A stretch of 19,551 nucleotides of DNA from Bacillota bacterium (GCA_012510325.1 JAAZIG010000150.1:1-19551); one strand, 5' to 3'; counted from the first letter of the stretch, positions 6,727-14,110 are shown. A program made the numbers and translations. Notes: generated by a model not told the origin, from the letters alone.

Positions 6727-8643
6727 CTAGATATCCAGATTTTGCACCAGATTGGCGTGATCTTCGATGAAGCGGCGGCGCGGCTCCACCCGGTCGCCCA
6801 TGAGCACGCTGAAGATACGATCCGCCTCCTGAGCATCGATGAGCTCGACACGCTTGATAAAACGGGTCGACGGATTCATCGTCGTGCTCCACAGCTGATC
6901 TGCATTCATCTCTCCGAGACCCTTGTAGCGCTGCACCTGAATCCCGTCGCGGCCCCATTCCTCCAGCAGCTTCTCCAGATCTGCATCGCGGTACAGATAA
7001 CGCTCCCGTTTCCCTTTCTTGGCCTTGTAGAGCGGCGGCTGGGCCACATAGATAAAGCCGTTTTCCACCAGCTCCGGCAAAAAGCGATAAAAGAAGGTCA
7101 GCAGGAGGACCCGGATATGTGAGCCGTCCACATCAGCGTCGGTCATGATCACTATTTTGTGGTAGCGCAGCCTTTCCAGATTGAAATCTTCACCGATGCC
7201 CGTGCCGACAGCGCTGATGATGGTGCGGATCTCCTCGTTGGCCAGAATCCGATCCAGCCTCGCTTTTTCCACGTTGAGAATCTTCCCGCGAAGGGGCAGA
7301 ATGGCCTGAATGCGGCGGTCCCGTCCCTGCTTGGCCGAGCCGCCGGCGGAGTCGCCTTCCACCAGAAACAGCTCGCTCTCCCCCGGATCCTTGCTGCTGC
7401 AATCAGCCAGTTTCCCCGGCAGATTGGTGAACTCGAGGGCGTTTTTCCGCCGGGTGAGCTCTCTTGCCTTGCGCGCAGCCTCGCGAGCCCGCGCCGCACG
7501 GATGGCCTTATCGACAATTCGGCGAGCGGTGGAGGGGTTTTCCTCAAGAAAAGTGTTCACCCCTTCGTAGCAAACCGTATCGACTGCGCTGCGGATCTCG
7601 CTATTTCCGAGCCTGGTTTTGGTCTGGCCCTCAAACTGGGGCTCATGGAGTTTGACGCTCAGGATGGCGGTGAGCCCCTCGCGGATATCGTCCCCGGTAA
7701 AATTGTTCTCGTTCTCCTTGAGCAGCCCTTTCCGGCGGGCATAATCGTTGATCAGGCGGGTGAGCGAGGCTTTAAAGCCTTGCTCATGGGTGCCCCCCTC
7801 TTTGGTATGAATATTGTTGGCATAAGTATAGATTGTTTCGCTGTAGCCGCTCTGATACTGGAGCGACATCTCTATCTGAAAACTGTTGATCGGGCGGCTG
7901 ATATGGATCGGCTTTCGCGGAACAACATCTTTTCCCTGATTTAAATAGGTGACATACTGATTGATCCCGCCGTCATATTTATAACTTTCTGTCAGATCAC
8001 GGCGCAGATCATGAAAGATCAACTTTGTGCCCCGATTCAGGAAAGCCAGTTCGCGCAGCCGCTGGATAATAATTTCGTTCTCAAAATTGATCTCCTCAAA
8101 TATTTTGGGGTCCGGGAGGAAGGATATTTTAGTTCCCGTTCGTGTGCTCTTTCCCGTCACCTCCAACCCGGTGACCTTTTCCCCTTCTTCAAAGCGCTGC
8201 CGGTAGCTCTTCCCGTTGCGATATATCTCCACCACCAGCCAGGCGGAAAGAGCGTTAACCACAGAAATGCCGACACCGTGCAGTCCGCCGGCCACTTTGT
8301 AGCTTTCCTGATTGAACTTTCCCCCGGAGTGCAGGGTGGTCAAGACAACCTCTACAGCAGGCCTTTTTTGCACCGGGTGATCCTCCACCGGTATCCCTCT
8401 GCCGTCATCGGTGACCGTGACACTGTTATCCGGATGAATCCACACTGTGATATTCTTGCACCCGTAGGGCACCTCATCGATGCTGTTATCGACTACCTCA
8501 AAAACAAGGTGGTGCAGCCCCGGGCTTGCCGTTGACCCAATATACATGCCCGGACGGCGGCGAATCGCCTCCAGACCTTCCAGTACCTGAATCTGATCCG
8601 CTCCGTACTCCTTAGAATTGACCTCGGAATTCTTTCCGCTCAT
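6727..8643 (-). CDS. gyrB: DNA gyrase subunit B
   Basis: The ATPase/TOPRIM subunit of gyrase, 638 residues, the same length as B. subtilis GyrB. The GHKL ATPase domain shows Glu49 and Asn53 in EVVDNSIDE, DDGRGIP (79-85), GGLHGVG (119-125) and Lys342 in QTKTRLG. The TOPRIM domain has EGDSAGGSA (429-437) and DADVDG (502-507), and the protein ends in NLDI as usual. I chose ATG at 8643 because GGAGG lies six bases upstream; an in-frame extension 12 codons longer has no such support. After IDE the usual ALAG loop reads VPYG and is one residue shorter than in E. coli (see findings). It stands 67 bp downstream of remB and upstream of gyrA; I see no convincing promoter of its own. Confidence 0.97.
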   Translation of the reverse strand: MSGKNSEVNSKEYGADQIQVLEGLEAIRRRPGMYIGSTASPGLHHLVFEVVDNSIDEVPYGCKNITVWIHPDNSVTVTDDGRGIPVEDHPVQKRPAVEVVLTTLHSGGKFNQESYKVAGGLHGVGISVVNALSAWLVVEIYRNGKSYRQRFEEGEKVTGLEVTGKSTRTGTKISFLPDPKIFEEINFENEIIIQRLRELAFLNRGTKLIFHDLRRDLTESYKYDGGINQYVTYLNQGKDVVPRKPIHISRPINSFQIEMSLQYQSGYSETIYTYANNIHTKEGGTHEQGFKASLTRLINDYARRKGLLKENENNFTGDDIREGLTAILSVKLHEPQFEGQTKTRLGNSEIRSAVDTVCYEGVNTFLEENPSTARRIVDKAIRAARAREAARKARELTRRKNALEFTNLPGKLADCSSKDPGESELFLVEGDSAGGSAKQGRDRRIQAILPLRGKILNVEKARLDRILANEEIRTIISAVGTGIGEDFNLERLRYHKIVIMTDADVDGSHIRVLLLTFFYRFLPELVENGFIYVAQPPLYKAKKGKRERYLYRDADLEKLLEEWGRDGIQVQRYKGLGEMNADQLWSTTMNPSTRFIKRVELIDAQEADRIFSVLMGDRVEPRRRFIEDHANLVQNLDI

Positions 8644-8710
8644 TACATACCTCCACTTCTGCTTGATTGGCCTCACCAACTATTCAAGCCCGATCCTTCA
8701 ACGGATTAAT

Positions 8711-8950
8711 TCATCTGTTCCTTTTTTCTCTGCGTGCCAGAGTGGTCGGTACTATCGGAGAGAACAGCAGATCGCCATCGGTAAGAATAAAAGATTTATA
8801 GCGTTTCAACTCGGTGTTTCTGGTAAAATCTTCACCATTGGCCGACTCAAGAAATTGCTTGTTCACCGGGTTTTCCCGAAGATTCATCTTGAAGATACCG
8901 ATGAGCTCTTTTTTAAAGACGATCTGGGTGTTTCCAATATGAATATACAT
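8711..8950 (-). CDS. remB: RemB/YaaB-like DUF370 regulator
   Basis: A 79-residue protein beginning MYIHIGNTQIVFKKELIGIF and ending with the SPIVPTTLARR block, the signature of the DUF370 family. RemA and RemB of B. subtilis belong to this family; RemA is a DNA-binding activator of matrix genes, and the remB/yaaB gene sits between recF and gyrB exactly as here. The middle segment has drifted, but the SFILTD strand is conserved. The start ATG is preceded by AAAGGTG, a modest ribosome-binding site. Its function in this organism is inferred only from the family and position. Confidence 0.88.
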   Translation of the reverse strand: MYIHIGNTQIVFKKELIGIFKMNLRENPVNKQFLESANGEDFTRNTELKRYKSFILTDGDLLFSPIVPTTLARREKRNR

Positions 8951-8983
8951 GCGACACCTTTCCGGGCGCTTAATTTTATTCGA

Positions 8984-9298
8984 TCAGGATCCGTTATCGG
9001 TTCCGATCTGAAAAAAAATGTCCTTAACGACGTTTTCACCGGCATGCCGGTTTATTTTTTCAATCAGTTGAGGTTTCAACAGGGTCAGGTGATAGGCCCA
9101 CGTTGAATCACTCACCCTGACCCGGAGTATTTTTCGATCAACCCGCCGGGCGCTGGTCACTGCGGCGATCCTGGGGCCAACCAGCTGGTCCCATTGATCT
9201 ATTATAAGGCATTGGCGATATTGCCGCCACATTTTTCTTCTTTCCAGTACCTGCTTGATAATCTGCCCCAGCTCAATCAATCCTAATCTTCCCCCCAT
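8984..9298 (-). CDS. DUF721 (DciA-like) protein
   Basis: A protein of about 104 residues from ATG at 9298. It carries the DUF721 pattern: an N-terminal helix, WDQLVGPRIAAVTSARRVDRK, then LRVRVSDSTWAYHLTLLKPQLIEKIN and a closing IFFQ. In bacteria without DnaC/DnaI-type loaders, DciA proteins of this family help load the replicative helicase; in Firmicutes the role of the recF-linked copy is not settled. The chosen start overlaps the recF 3' end by 26 nt and has little Shine-Dalgarno. A TTG at 9280, preceded by a GGGGGG run, is a plausible alternative giving a protein six residues shorter. A longer upstream extension would read through recF sequence and is not supported. Confidence 0.8.
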   Translation of the reverse strand: MGGRLGLIELGQIIKQVLERRKMWRQYRQCLIIDQWDQLVGPRIAAVTSARRVDRKILRVRVSDSTWAYHLTLLKPQLIEKINRHAGENVVKDIFFQIGTDNGS

Positions 9299-10385
9299 GC
9301 ACCGAAAAAGCCCTGGCTCGGCGGAGCCGGCGCCCCCCGCCGGCCCACTGCGGCGATGCGGTGGTGATAAAAGACTGCCCCTCCCTTTCACTTAAAAACT
9401 GCAACAGGTGAGCGCTTCTCTTTTCGTCGAACTCCGAAAAAATATCATCCAGGAGCAGAATGGTCTCCTCGCCGGTCTTCTTAAAGAGCTCGACTTCGCC
9501 TATCTTTAACGAAAGCACGACACTGCGCTGCTGCCCCTGCGAGGCGAACTTCCGGGCGTCGACCCCGTTGATGGTCACGGCAAAGTCGTCCAGGTGGGGT
9601 CCGGTCATCGTCGATCCGGTGCGCAGCTCGGTACGGTAACCCTCTCTGAGCTGTTCCTGAAAAGATTGTTCGATGAAAGCGGGATCATCGCCATATTTTA
9701 TGGTCGGCCGATAGTGCAGCGAGAGGGACTCCCCTCCCCCCGAGAGGGCGCCATAATGAGGCCGGGCCTGCGTTTGGAGCGCTTCCAGCAGCTTGATCCT
9801 CTCCCGGACAATGATCCCGCCAAGCTTCACCAGGGCCTCGTCCCAGGGCTCCATGGGAGAATAATCGACAATGCGGCCGCTGCGTCTCTCCTTTAAAACG
9901 CGGTTGCGCTGCCGCAGCACCCGTGAATAATCCCTCAGGCGGCGAAGGTAGAGCGGCTTCAGCCGCGAACCTTCCGTATCGAGAAAGCGGCGGCGGCGGG
10001 CCGGCCCCTCCTTGATCAGCAGCAGATCATCCGGTGTAAAGATAACCACGGGATGGCGATAGATATATTCGCTTCGTGGAACAGTTTTGCCGTTCAACAC
10101 AATGCGCAGAGCCCGGGAAACCCGGTAGTACAGTTCGATCCCGCTGCGCTCCCCTTTTTTTTGCAGAGCCCCCTTCAGGCTGAAGGAGTCGCTCCCGAAG
10201 GAAGGCAGATCGGATTCCTGGTTGGTTCGAAATGAACGGGAAACGGTCAAGAAGTAGACCGCCTCCAGGAGATTTGTTTTCCCCTGGGCATTCAATCCGC
10301 TAAAGATATTGATCCGGGGATGAAACGTTAACTCCTGCCGGCGATAGTTTCTAAAGGTGAACAGGTTCAGGGTCGTGAGATACAT
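9273..10385 (-). CDS. recF: DNA replication and repair protein RecF
   Basis: A 370-residue SMC-like ATPase that helps load RecA at gaps in duplex DNA. Walker A is GLNAQGKTN (30-38), the ABC signature region is SQGQQR (282-287), and Walker B is ILLLDD (309-314), followed by SEFDEKR. The N-terminal LTTLNLFTFRNY is the usual RecF opening. The C-terminal tail after FITTASPQ is rich in Gly and Arg (WAGGGRRLRRARAF) and looks less conserved than the rest. The ATG start lies 20 bp after the dnaN stop with a weak AGGGTG ribosome-binding site, so coupling to dnaN is likely. No S4-domain gene stands between dnaN and recF. Confidence 0.97.
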   Translation of the reverse strand: MYLTTLNLFTFRNYRRQELTFHPRINIFSGLNAQGKTNLLEAVYFLTVSRSFRTNQESDLPSFGSDSFSLKGALQKKGERSGIELYYRVSRALRIVLNGKTVPRSEYIYRHPVVIFTPDDLLLIKEGPARRRRFLDTEGSRLKPLYLRRLRDYSRVLRQRNRVLKERRSGRIVDYSPMEPWDEALVKLGGIIVRERIKLLEALQTQARPHYGALSGGGESLSLHYRPTIKYGDDPAFIEQSFQEQLREGYRTELRTGSTMTGPHLDDFAVTINGVDARKFASQGQQRSVVLSLKIGEVELFKKTGEETILLLDDIFSEFDEKRSAHLLQFLSEREGQSFITTASPQWAGGGRRLRRARAFSVHGGKIRID

Positions 10386-10405
10386 TATTTGGACACACCC
10401 TGGGA

Positions 10406-11512
10406 TCAGTTCATCTTGATCGGCAAGACCAGATACAGATAGTTGTCATCATCGGGCAGCCGGAAGATGACGGGACCGCTCTTGCCGTGAAAATCAATAA
10501 TGATCTCTTTTGCGGAGGCCGCCTTGAGGATATCCATGACAAAGCGAGAGTTTATATGCAGGTCGATCTCCTCCCCCTCTTTCTCCACAGGGACAGTCTC
10601 TTCCATGCGCCCGATCTGTGAGGAGACGCGCACCGTCATCCCGCTGTCGGCCACATCGAGCTGAATGGCACTGTTCGGCCCTTCGGCCAACAGGGTGGCC
10701 CGGCTGACTGAATCGATCAGGTCATGGCGGGGCAGGACAATCCTGGTGGAGTACTGCTCTGGAATCACCGAGCTGATATCCGGATATTTCTCATTGAGCA
10801 GCCTGGCGGCAAAATAGACCGAGGAAAATTTGAAGACAAGCTTATCCTTGCTCGGGAACAAGGTCACTTCCTCAGCGCCCATATCGAGAACCCGTAACAG
10901 TTCCCGCAGCGCCTTGGCCGGGACGAGGCACCGGGCGGGGGGAAAGTTCCATCCCTGATCGCCGATACTTTTCAGGACAAGGCGGTATGTATCCGAGGAT
11001 ATCAGGCTCCAGCGATTACCGTCAAATTCAAAGAGAACCCCGTTGAACGCCGGCCTGGTCTCTTCCGCAGAGGCGGCAAAGACGACCATCTTCAAGATCT
11101 CCTTGAGCGCCGCGGAGTCCACGGTGATCCCCTCACCGCCGGAAGGTGAGCTTTCTTCGATGCGGGGAAAATCAGCAGGATCGGAGCCGAACAGGTTGTA
11201 ACTGGAGTGGCCGCTGTTAACGGCAATATGGAGGTTGTCCGGATTGAGATCCAGCTGCACCTCCTCCGCCGGCAACAGACGAACAATATCGGTCAGCCTC
11301 CCGGGAATCAAAACGCTGCCCGGTTCGTCTCCTTCGTAGGAAAGGACAACTTTAATCTCCAGCTCCAGATTGGTGCTGGAAAGGATCAATTGTCGGGAAT
11401 CGCTCTCCATGAGAATATTGTTAAGGGCCTGAATGGGGGAATCCCCGGTTAAAGCTTTTCCGACAATCTCCAAAGAGCGGTACAGGTTATCCTTTGATAA
11501 AATAATCGACAT
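10406..11512 (-). CDS. dnaN: DNA polymerase III beta subunit (sliding clamp)
   Basis: A 368-residue clamp subunit that dimerises around DNA and tethers polymerase III and other clamp-binding proteins. All three clamp-fold domains are present. Family marks include LNNILME near the start, TRPAFNGVLFEF in domain 2, SSDTYRL, and the C-terminal YLYLVLPIKMN. The length is normal. The start ATG has AAGGCGGTGAG upstream. It is the second gene of the dnaA-dnaN-recF unit, separated from dnaA by a 215-bp spacer that contains DnaA boxes. Confidence 0.98.
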   Translation of the reverse strand: MSIILSKDNLYRSLEIVGKALTGDSPIQALNNILMESDSRQLILSSTNLELEIKVVLSYEGDEPGSVLIPGRLTDIVRLLPAEEVQLDLNPDNLHIAVNSGHSSYNLFGSDPADFPRIEESSPSGGEGITVDSAALKEILKMVVFAASAEETRPAFNGVLFEFDGNRWSLISSDTYRLVLKSIGDQGWNFPPARCLVPAKALRELLRVLDMGAEEVTLFPSKDKLVFKFSSVYFAARLLNEKYPDISSVIPEQYSTRIVLPRHDLIDSVSRATLLAEGPNSAIQLDVADSGMTVRVSSQIGRMEETVPVEKEGEEIDLHINSRFVMDILKAASAKEIIIDFHGKSGPVIFRLPDDDNYLYLVLPIKMN

Positions 11513-11531
11513 CAGCTCACCGCCTTCTTAT

Positions 11532-11540
11532 TTTTCCACA
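11532..11540 (+). promoter_or_regulatory. DnaA-box-like site, TTTTCCACA
   Basis: One mismatch from TTATCCACA. It borders the AT-rich segment on the dnaN side and faces opposite to the other boxes in this spacer. Confidence 0.5.
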
Positions 11541-11593
11541 GTCTAGAAATCTAGAGCTAAGCTATATTTAAAATTAACAGTCATAACAGGGGC

Positions 11594-11722
11594 TGTGGAA
11601 TATGTTAAAAACAAAGAATAAGGCCAACCTGATAGATCAACTTCGGCGAAAGGATGTGGACAAGCTCTTGAATACTGCCGTCTCGCTGTGGAGAAAAATG
11701 CAGCGGGACAGTTTGTCCATAA
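11594..11722 (-). promoter_or_regulatory. Cluster of degenerate DnaA boxes
   Basis: Read on the minus strand there are four sites. TTCTCCACA (11687-11695) and TTGTCCACA (11655-11663) each have one mismatch to TTATCCACA. TATTCCACA (11594-11602) and TTATGGACA (11714-11722) each have two. The first three keep the CCACA half intact and vary only at positions 2-3. All point the same way, toward dnaN and the AT-rich stretch. Confidence 0.5.
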
Positions 11723-11727
11723 CTTGC

Positions 11728-13089
11728 TCAACGGTTTTCCGCAATTTCACTTTTGATCAGATCGACGACAATTTTCTCTTCGCTGTTGCTCTTGATCCCT
11801 TTCTCTATTTTCCTGACGGCATAAAGAACAGTGGTATGATCGCGGCCGCCGAACTCCTCCCCGATCTTCGGCAAGGAGTGTTCGGTGAGATCGCGGGCCA
11901 GATACATGGCCACCTGTCTGGCCTGAGCGATGTCTCTGGTCCTTCTCTTCCCGCAAAGATCATCCGGGGTCAGATTGAAATGTGCGGCCGTGGTCTGAAT
12001 GATTTTTTGCAAAGAGACCTTCTTTTGGGAGGTAAAAAGAACATTTTTCAACGCTTCGTCAGTGAGCTCCAGATCTATTTCCGAATCAGCGAGGGAGGCG
12101 TAGGCCACGATCCTGATCAAGGCTCCCTCGAGCTCACGGATATTATTCTCGATATTTGAGGCGATGTAATGAATCACCTCGTTGGAGATATCCAGATCTT
12201 CCGTCAGCGCTTTCTTTCTGAGGATGGCGATTCTGGTCTCCAAATCAGGGGACTGAATATCGGTGATCAGGCCCCATTCAAAACGTGAGCGCAGACGATC
12301 TTCCAGCGTGGGGATCTCTTTCGGGGGGCGGTCGCTGGAGACAACGATCTGGCGGTTGAGGTTATGCAAGGTGTTGAAGGTGTGAAAAAACTCCTCCTGA
12401 GTTGATTCCTTCCCCGCCAGAAACTGGATATCGTCGATGAGCAGCACCTCTATGTTGCGGTAACAGTTTCTGAATTCGGCGGTTTTGTTATCCCGGATAG
12501 CGTTAATGAAGTCGTTGGTGAATTTTTCGGAAGAGCAGTACAGGATATTTTTGTAGTGATGATTATTAAAAATATACTGACCGATGGCATGTAAAAGGTG
12601 TGTCTTGCCCAGCCCGACACCGCCGTAGATAAAAAATGGATTGTACGCCTTCGACGGTGTTTTGGCCACCGCCAGAGAAGCGGCGTGGGAAAGACGGTTG
12701 CAGGCGCCGACGACAAAGCTGTCGAAAGTATAGCGGGGATTAAAGAGAGACGGTTGATCTTTCCACTCTTTCCCGGCGGCAACGGTGGGGGAGACAGCGG
12801 CGGCGGTCTCTTCATTGTTCTCCTCAAAATCGATAAAGTCAGCGGAGACGACAAACTGAAGATCATAATTTTCCGAGGTGATCTCGTTCATCTTTTCCTG
12901 AATAATATCGCGGTATCTGTTCTGGAGCCACTCCCGGGTAAAATCGTTGGGCACAGCGACAACAAGGCAGTGGTCTTTCAGTGAAACCGGATGGGTTGAG
13001 GTAAACCAGGTTTCGAAACTGGGTTTACTGATCTCCTTGCCTATTTCAGCAAGGATCGCATACCAGAGTGTGGAAATATTGCCGGGCAA
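11728..13089 (-). CDS. dnaA: Chromosomal replication initiator DnaA
   Basis: A 453-residue AAA+ initiator that binds DnaA boxes and melts the origin. Domain I covers about 1-80 and a poorly conserved linker about 85-112. Domain III has Walker A GGVGLGKT (156-163), Walker B VLLIDDIQFL, sensor 1 VVSSDRPP, the arginine-finger segment EDRLRSRFEWGL and sensor 2 RELEGALIRI. Domain IV ends with the box-recognition motif GGRDHTTVLYA. I chose TTG at 13089 because GGGAGG lies seven bases upstream and the protein then begins just before the domain I helix. An ATG at 13140 would add 17 unlikely residues and run through a DnaA box. Boxes between the predicted promoter and the start suggest autoregulation. 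Confidence 0.96.
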   Translation of the reverse strand: MPGNISTLWYAILAEIGKEISKPSFETWFTSTHPVSLKDHCLVVAVPNDFTREWLQNRYRDIIQEKMNEITSENYDLQFVVSADFIDFEENNEETAAAVSPTVAAGKEWKDQPSLFNPRYTFDSFVVGACNRLSHAASLAVAKTPSKAYNPFFIYGGVGLGKTHLLHAIGQYIFNNHHYKNILYCSSEKFTNDFINAIRDNKTAEFRNCYRNIEVLLIDDIQFLAGKESTQEEFFHTFNTLHNLNRQIVVSSDRPPKEIPTLEDRLRSRFEWGLITDIQSPDLETRIAILRKKALTEDLDISNEVIHYIASNIENNIRELEGALIRIVAYASLADSEIDLELTDEALKNVLFTSQKKVSLQKIIQTTAAHFNLTPDDLCGKRRTRDIAQARQVAMYLARDLTEHSLPKIGEEFGGRDHTTVLYAVRKIEKGIKSNSEEKIVVDLIKSEIAENR

Positions 13090-13130
13090 GATAATACCTC
13101 CCTGCTGAAATTTGAAGGGGTATCGCCAAG

Positions 13131-13139
13131 TTATACACA
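13131..13139 (+). promoter_or_regulatory. DnaA box TTATACACA
   Basis: A full match to TTATNCACA, lying about 40 bp upstream of the dnaA TTG start, inside the dnaA leader. Confidence 0.75.
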
Positions 13140-13147
13140 AAACGATA

Positions 13148-13178
13148 CAGTTATCAACAACAGGCTGTGGATAACTGT
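13148..13178. repeat. 9-bp inverted repeat containing two facing DnaA boxes
   Basis: ACAGTTATC (13148-13156) and GATAACTGT (13170-13178) are exact inverted repeats. They overlap a near-box TTATCAACA (plus strand, 13151-13159, one mismatch) and a perfect TTATCCACA on the minus strand (13166-13174). The boxes face each other across the 13-bp centre and lie in the dnaA leader, suited to cooperative DnaA binding and repression of dnaA. Confidence 0.65.
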
Positions 13179-13213
13179 TGAGATGAGTTTATATTAAGGT
13201 AACAGTAAATAAT

Positions 13214-13242
13214 ATCTTAACAGATTTACCCTGACGCTGCAA
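13214..13242 (-). promoter_or_regulatory. Predicted dnaA promoter
   Basis: On the minus strand TTGCAG (13237-13242), a 17-bp spacer, then TAAGAT (13214-13219) preceded by TGT, an extended -10 element. The transcript would begin near 13207 and cross the DnaA boxes before the TTG start. Confidence 0.45.
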
Positions 13243-13294
13243 TCTTCAGGAAGGAGCGGAAAAGTTATTTTAAGCGGCAAAAGGGCAGCTTATC

Positions 13295-13324
13295 TTGACA
13301 TTATTAATTTTTTTGAGGTATACT
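13295..13324 (+). promoter_or_regulatory. Predicted rpmH operon promoter
   Basis: Perfect TTGACA (13295-13300), an 18-bp AT-rich spacer, then TATACT (13319-13324), one base from consensus. It would start transcription about 33 nt before the rpmH ATG. This strength suits a ribosomal protein operon. Confidence 0.7.
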
Positions 13325-13363
13325 TTTTTTATATTCTAACACAAAAGTGGGAAAGGGAAGTAT

Positions 13364-13498
13364 ATGAAGAGGACATATCAGCCGAAGCGCAGGAGAAGAA
13401 AGCGGAAACATGGATTTCTCAAGCGAATGAGCACTGCGTCCGGACGGGCGGTCATCAGAAGAAGGCGCCGGCGGTTGCGCCGCAAGCTCAGCGCGTGA
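13364..13498 (+). CDS. rpmH: 50S ribosomal protein L34
   Basis: A 44-residue, very basic protein, MKRTYQPKRRRRKRKHGFLK, ending RRKLSA; this is the L34 pattern throughout and the usual length. The ATG follows AAAGGGAAG. It is the first gene of the rightward operon, with rnpA beginning immediately after. The second half is unusually arginine-rich (a run of six Arg), where many L34 proteins have mixed Lys/Arg/Gly. Confidence 0.98.
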   Translation: MKRTYQPKRRRRKRKHGFLKRMSTASGRAVIRRRRRRLRRKLSA

Positions 13499-13513
13499 GT
13501 GGAAGCGCGGCAG

Positions 13514-13861
13514 ATGCAGTGGGGGCGGTTGCGAAAGAACTGGGAATTCAAGAGAGTTTACCGGCGCGGCAAAGCGCTGGTTTCCACGAGGATAGTTCTT
13601 TATTTTTTTCCCAACAGAACCGCCACTAGCCGTGTGGGCTTCTCCATCAGCAAGAAAGTGGGGAAGAGCGTGCAGCGAAACCGAATCAAGCGAATTTACC
13701 GCGAGGCCCTGGCAAGCCTTTACGCTGAGATTAAACCGGGTTATGATCTTGTCATCGTCGCCCGCAAGGGGGCTGTCGGAGCCACCTTCGAGCAGGCCCG
13801 GGAGGAGTTGTATATGTTGTGCCGCAGGGGAAAATTGCTGCAAAGATCGAACAGCCGGTGA
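13514..13861 (+). CDS. rnpA: Ribonuclease P protein component
   Basis: The 115-residue protein subunit of RNase P, which assists the RNA enzyme in maturing tRNA 5' ends. It opens RLRKNWEFKRVYRRGK (5-20), followed by VGFSISKKVG and the RNA-binding signature RNRIKRIYRE with RNR at 55-57. I chose ATG at 13514, with GGAAG eight bases upstream. A GTG at 13499, directly abutting the rpmH stop, would add five residues but has no ribosome-binding site. The stop overlaps a GTG start for yidD (GTGA). Confidence 0.95.
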   Translation: MQWGRLRKNWEFKRVYRRGKALVSTRIVLYFFPNRTATSRVGFSISKKVGKSVQRNRIKRIYREALASLYAEIKPGYDLVIVARKGAVGATFEQAREELYMLCRRGKLLQRSNSR

Positions 13862-14079
13862 GAGGGATAACGGCAACGCTATTGCTGTGGGCGATCAGAG
13901 TCTACCGGCGGCACCTGTCACCGCTGAAGGCTCCCACCTGTAGATTTTATCCTTCATGTTCACAGTATTCTTATGAAGCCATCAGCAAGTATGGGGCGCT
14001 CCGGGGCAGTATACTCGGGGTGAAAAGAATTCTTAAATGCCATCCTTTTCATCCCGGGGGATACGATCCGGTTAAATGA
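13858..14079 (+). CDS. yidD: YidD membrane-protein insertion efficiency factor
   Basis: A small protein thought to assist YidC-dependent membrane insertion. It has the full YidD core: IRVYRRHLSPLKAPTCRFYP, SCSQYSYEAISKYGALRGS, then RILKCHPFHPGGYDPVK. The three conserved cysteines are present. From GTG at 13858 it is 73 residues, near the family norm, and overlaps the rnpA stop as GTGA. An upstream GTG at 13819 with a good GGAGGAG site would give 86 residues and a 43-nt overlap, and cannot be excluded. The first half is an amphipathic helix rather than a true signal sequence. Confidence 0.92.
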   Translation: MRGITATLLLWAIRVYRRHLSPLKAPTCRFYPSCSQYSYEAISKYGALRGSILGVKRILKCHPFHPGGYDPVK

Positions 14080-14110
14080 GGTTTGGCCGATAGAGCGGGG
14101 GTAAATTGAG

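Larger units (their letters stand above)
11513..11727. other. dnaA-dnaN intergenic part of oriC with AT-rich candidate unwinding region
   Basis: A 215-bp non-coding spacer with several DnaA-box-like 9-mers and an AT-rich stretch at about 11541-11585 (including a duplicated TCTAGA at 11542-11555), with a second A/T-rich run at 11601-11620. In B. subtilis the matching spacer contains the basal unwinding system. I could not align clear DnaA-trio repeats here, so the unwinding site is inferred from base composition, boxes and position. Confidence 0.6.
13090..13363. other. oriC region upstream of dnaA; divergent intergenic region
   Basis: A 274-bp non-coding gap where transcription diverges: dnaA leaves on the minus strand and rpmH on the plus strand. 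It holds consensus DnaA boxes at 13131-13139 and 13166-13174, a near-consensus box at 13151-13159, an AT-rich stretch (about 13178-13222) and a promoter for each side. Together with the dnaA-dnaN spacer this forms a bipartite, Bacillus-like origin. Confidence 0.85.

Noticed and set aside
7159..7944. Plus-strand frame opposite gyrB
   Set aside because: Antisense shadow in GC-rich coding DNA with no recognisable protein.
8644..8679. 12-codon N-terminal extension of gyrB
   Set aside because: The downstream ATG has a well-spaced GGAGG and gives the standard GyrB length; the extension lacks both.
10072..10090. Possible clostridial parS-like site in recF (CGTGGAACA half)
   Set aside because: Only one arm matches; the opposite arm does not form the palindrome.
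13304..13876. 190-codon minus-strand frame opposite rpmH/rnpA/yidD
   Set aside because: It covers three real plus-strand genes and the rpmH promoter and has no family resemblance.
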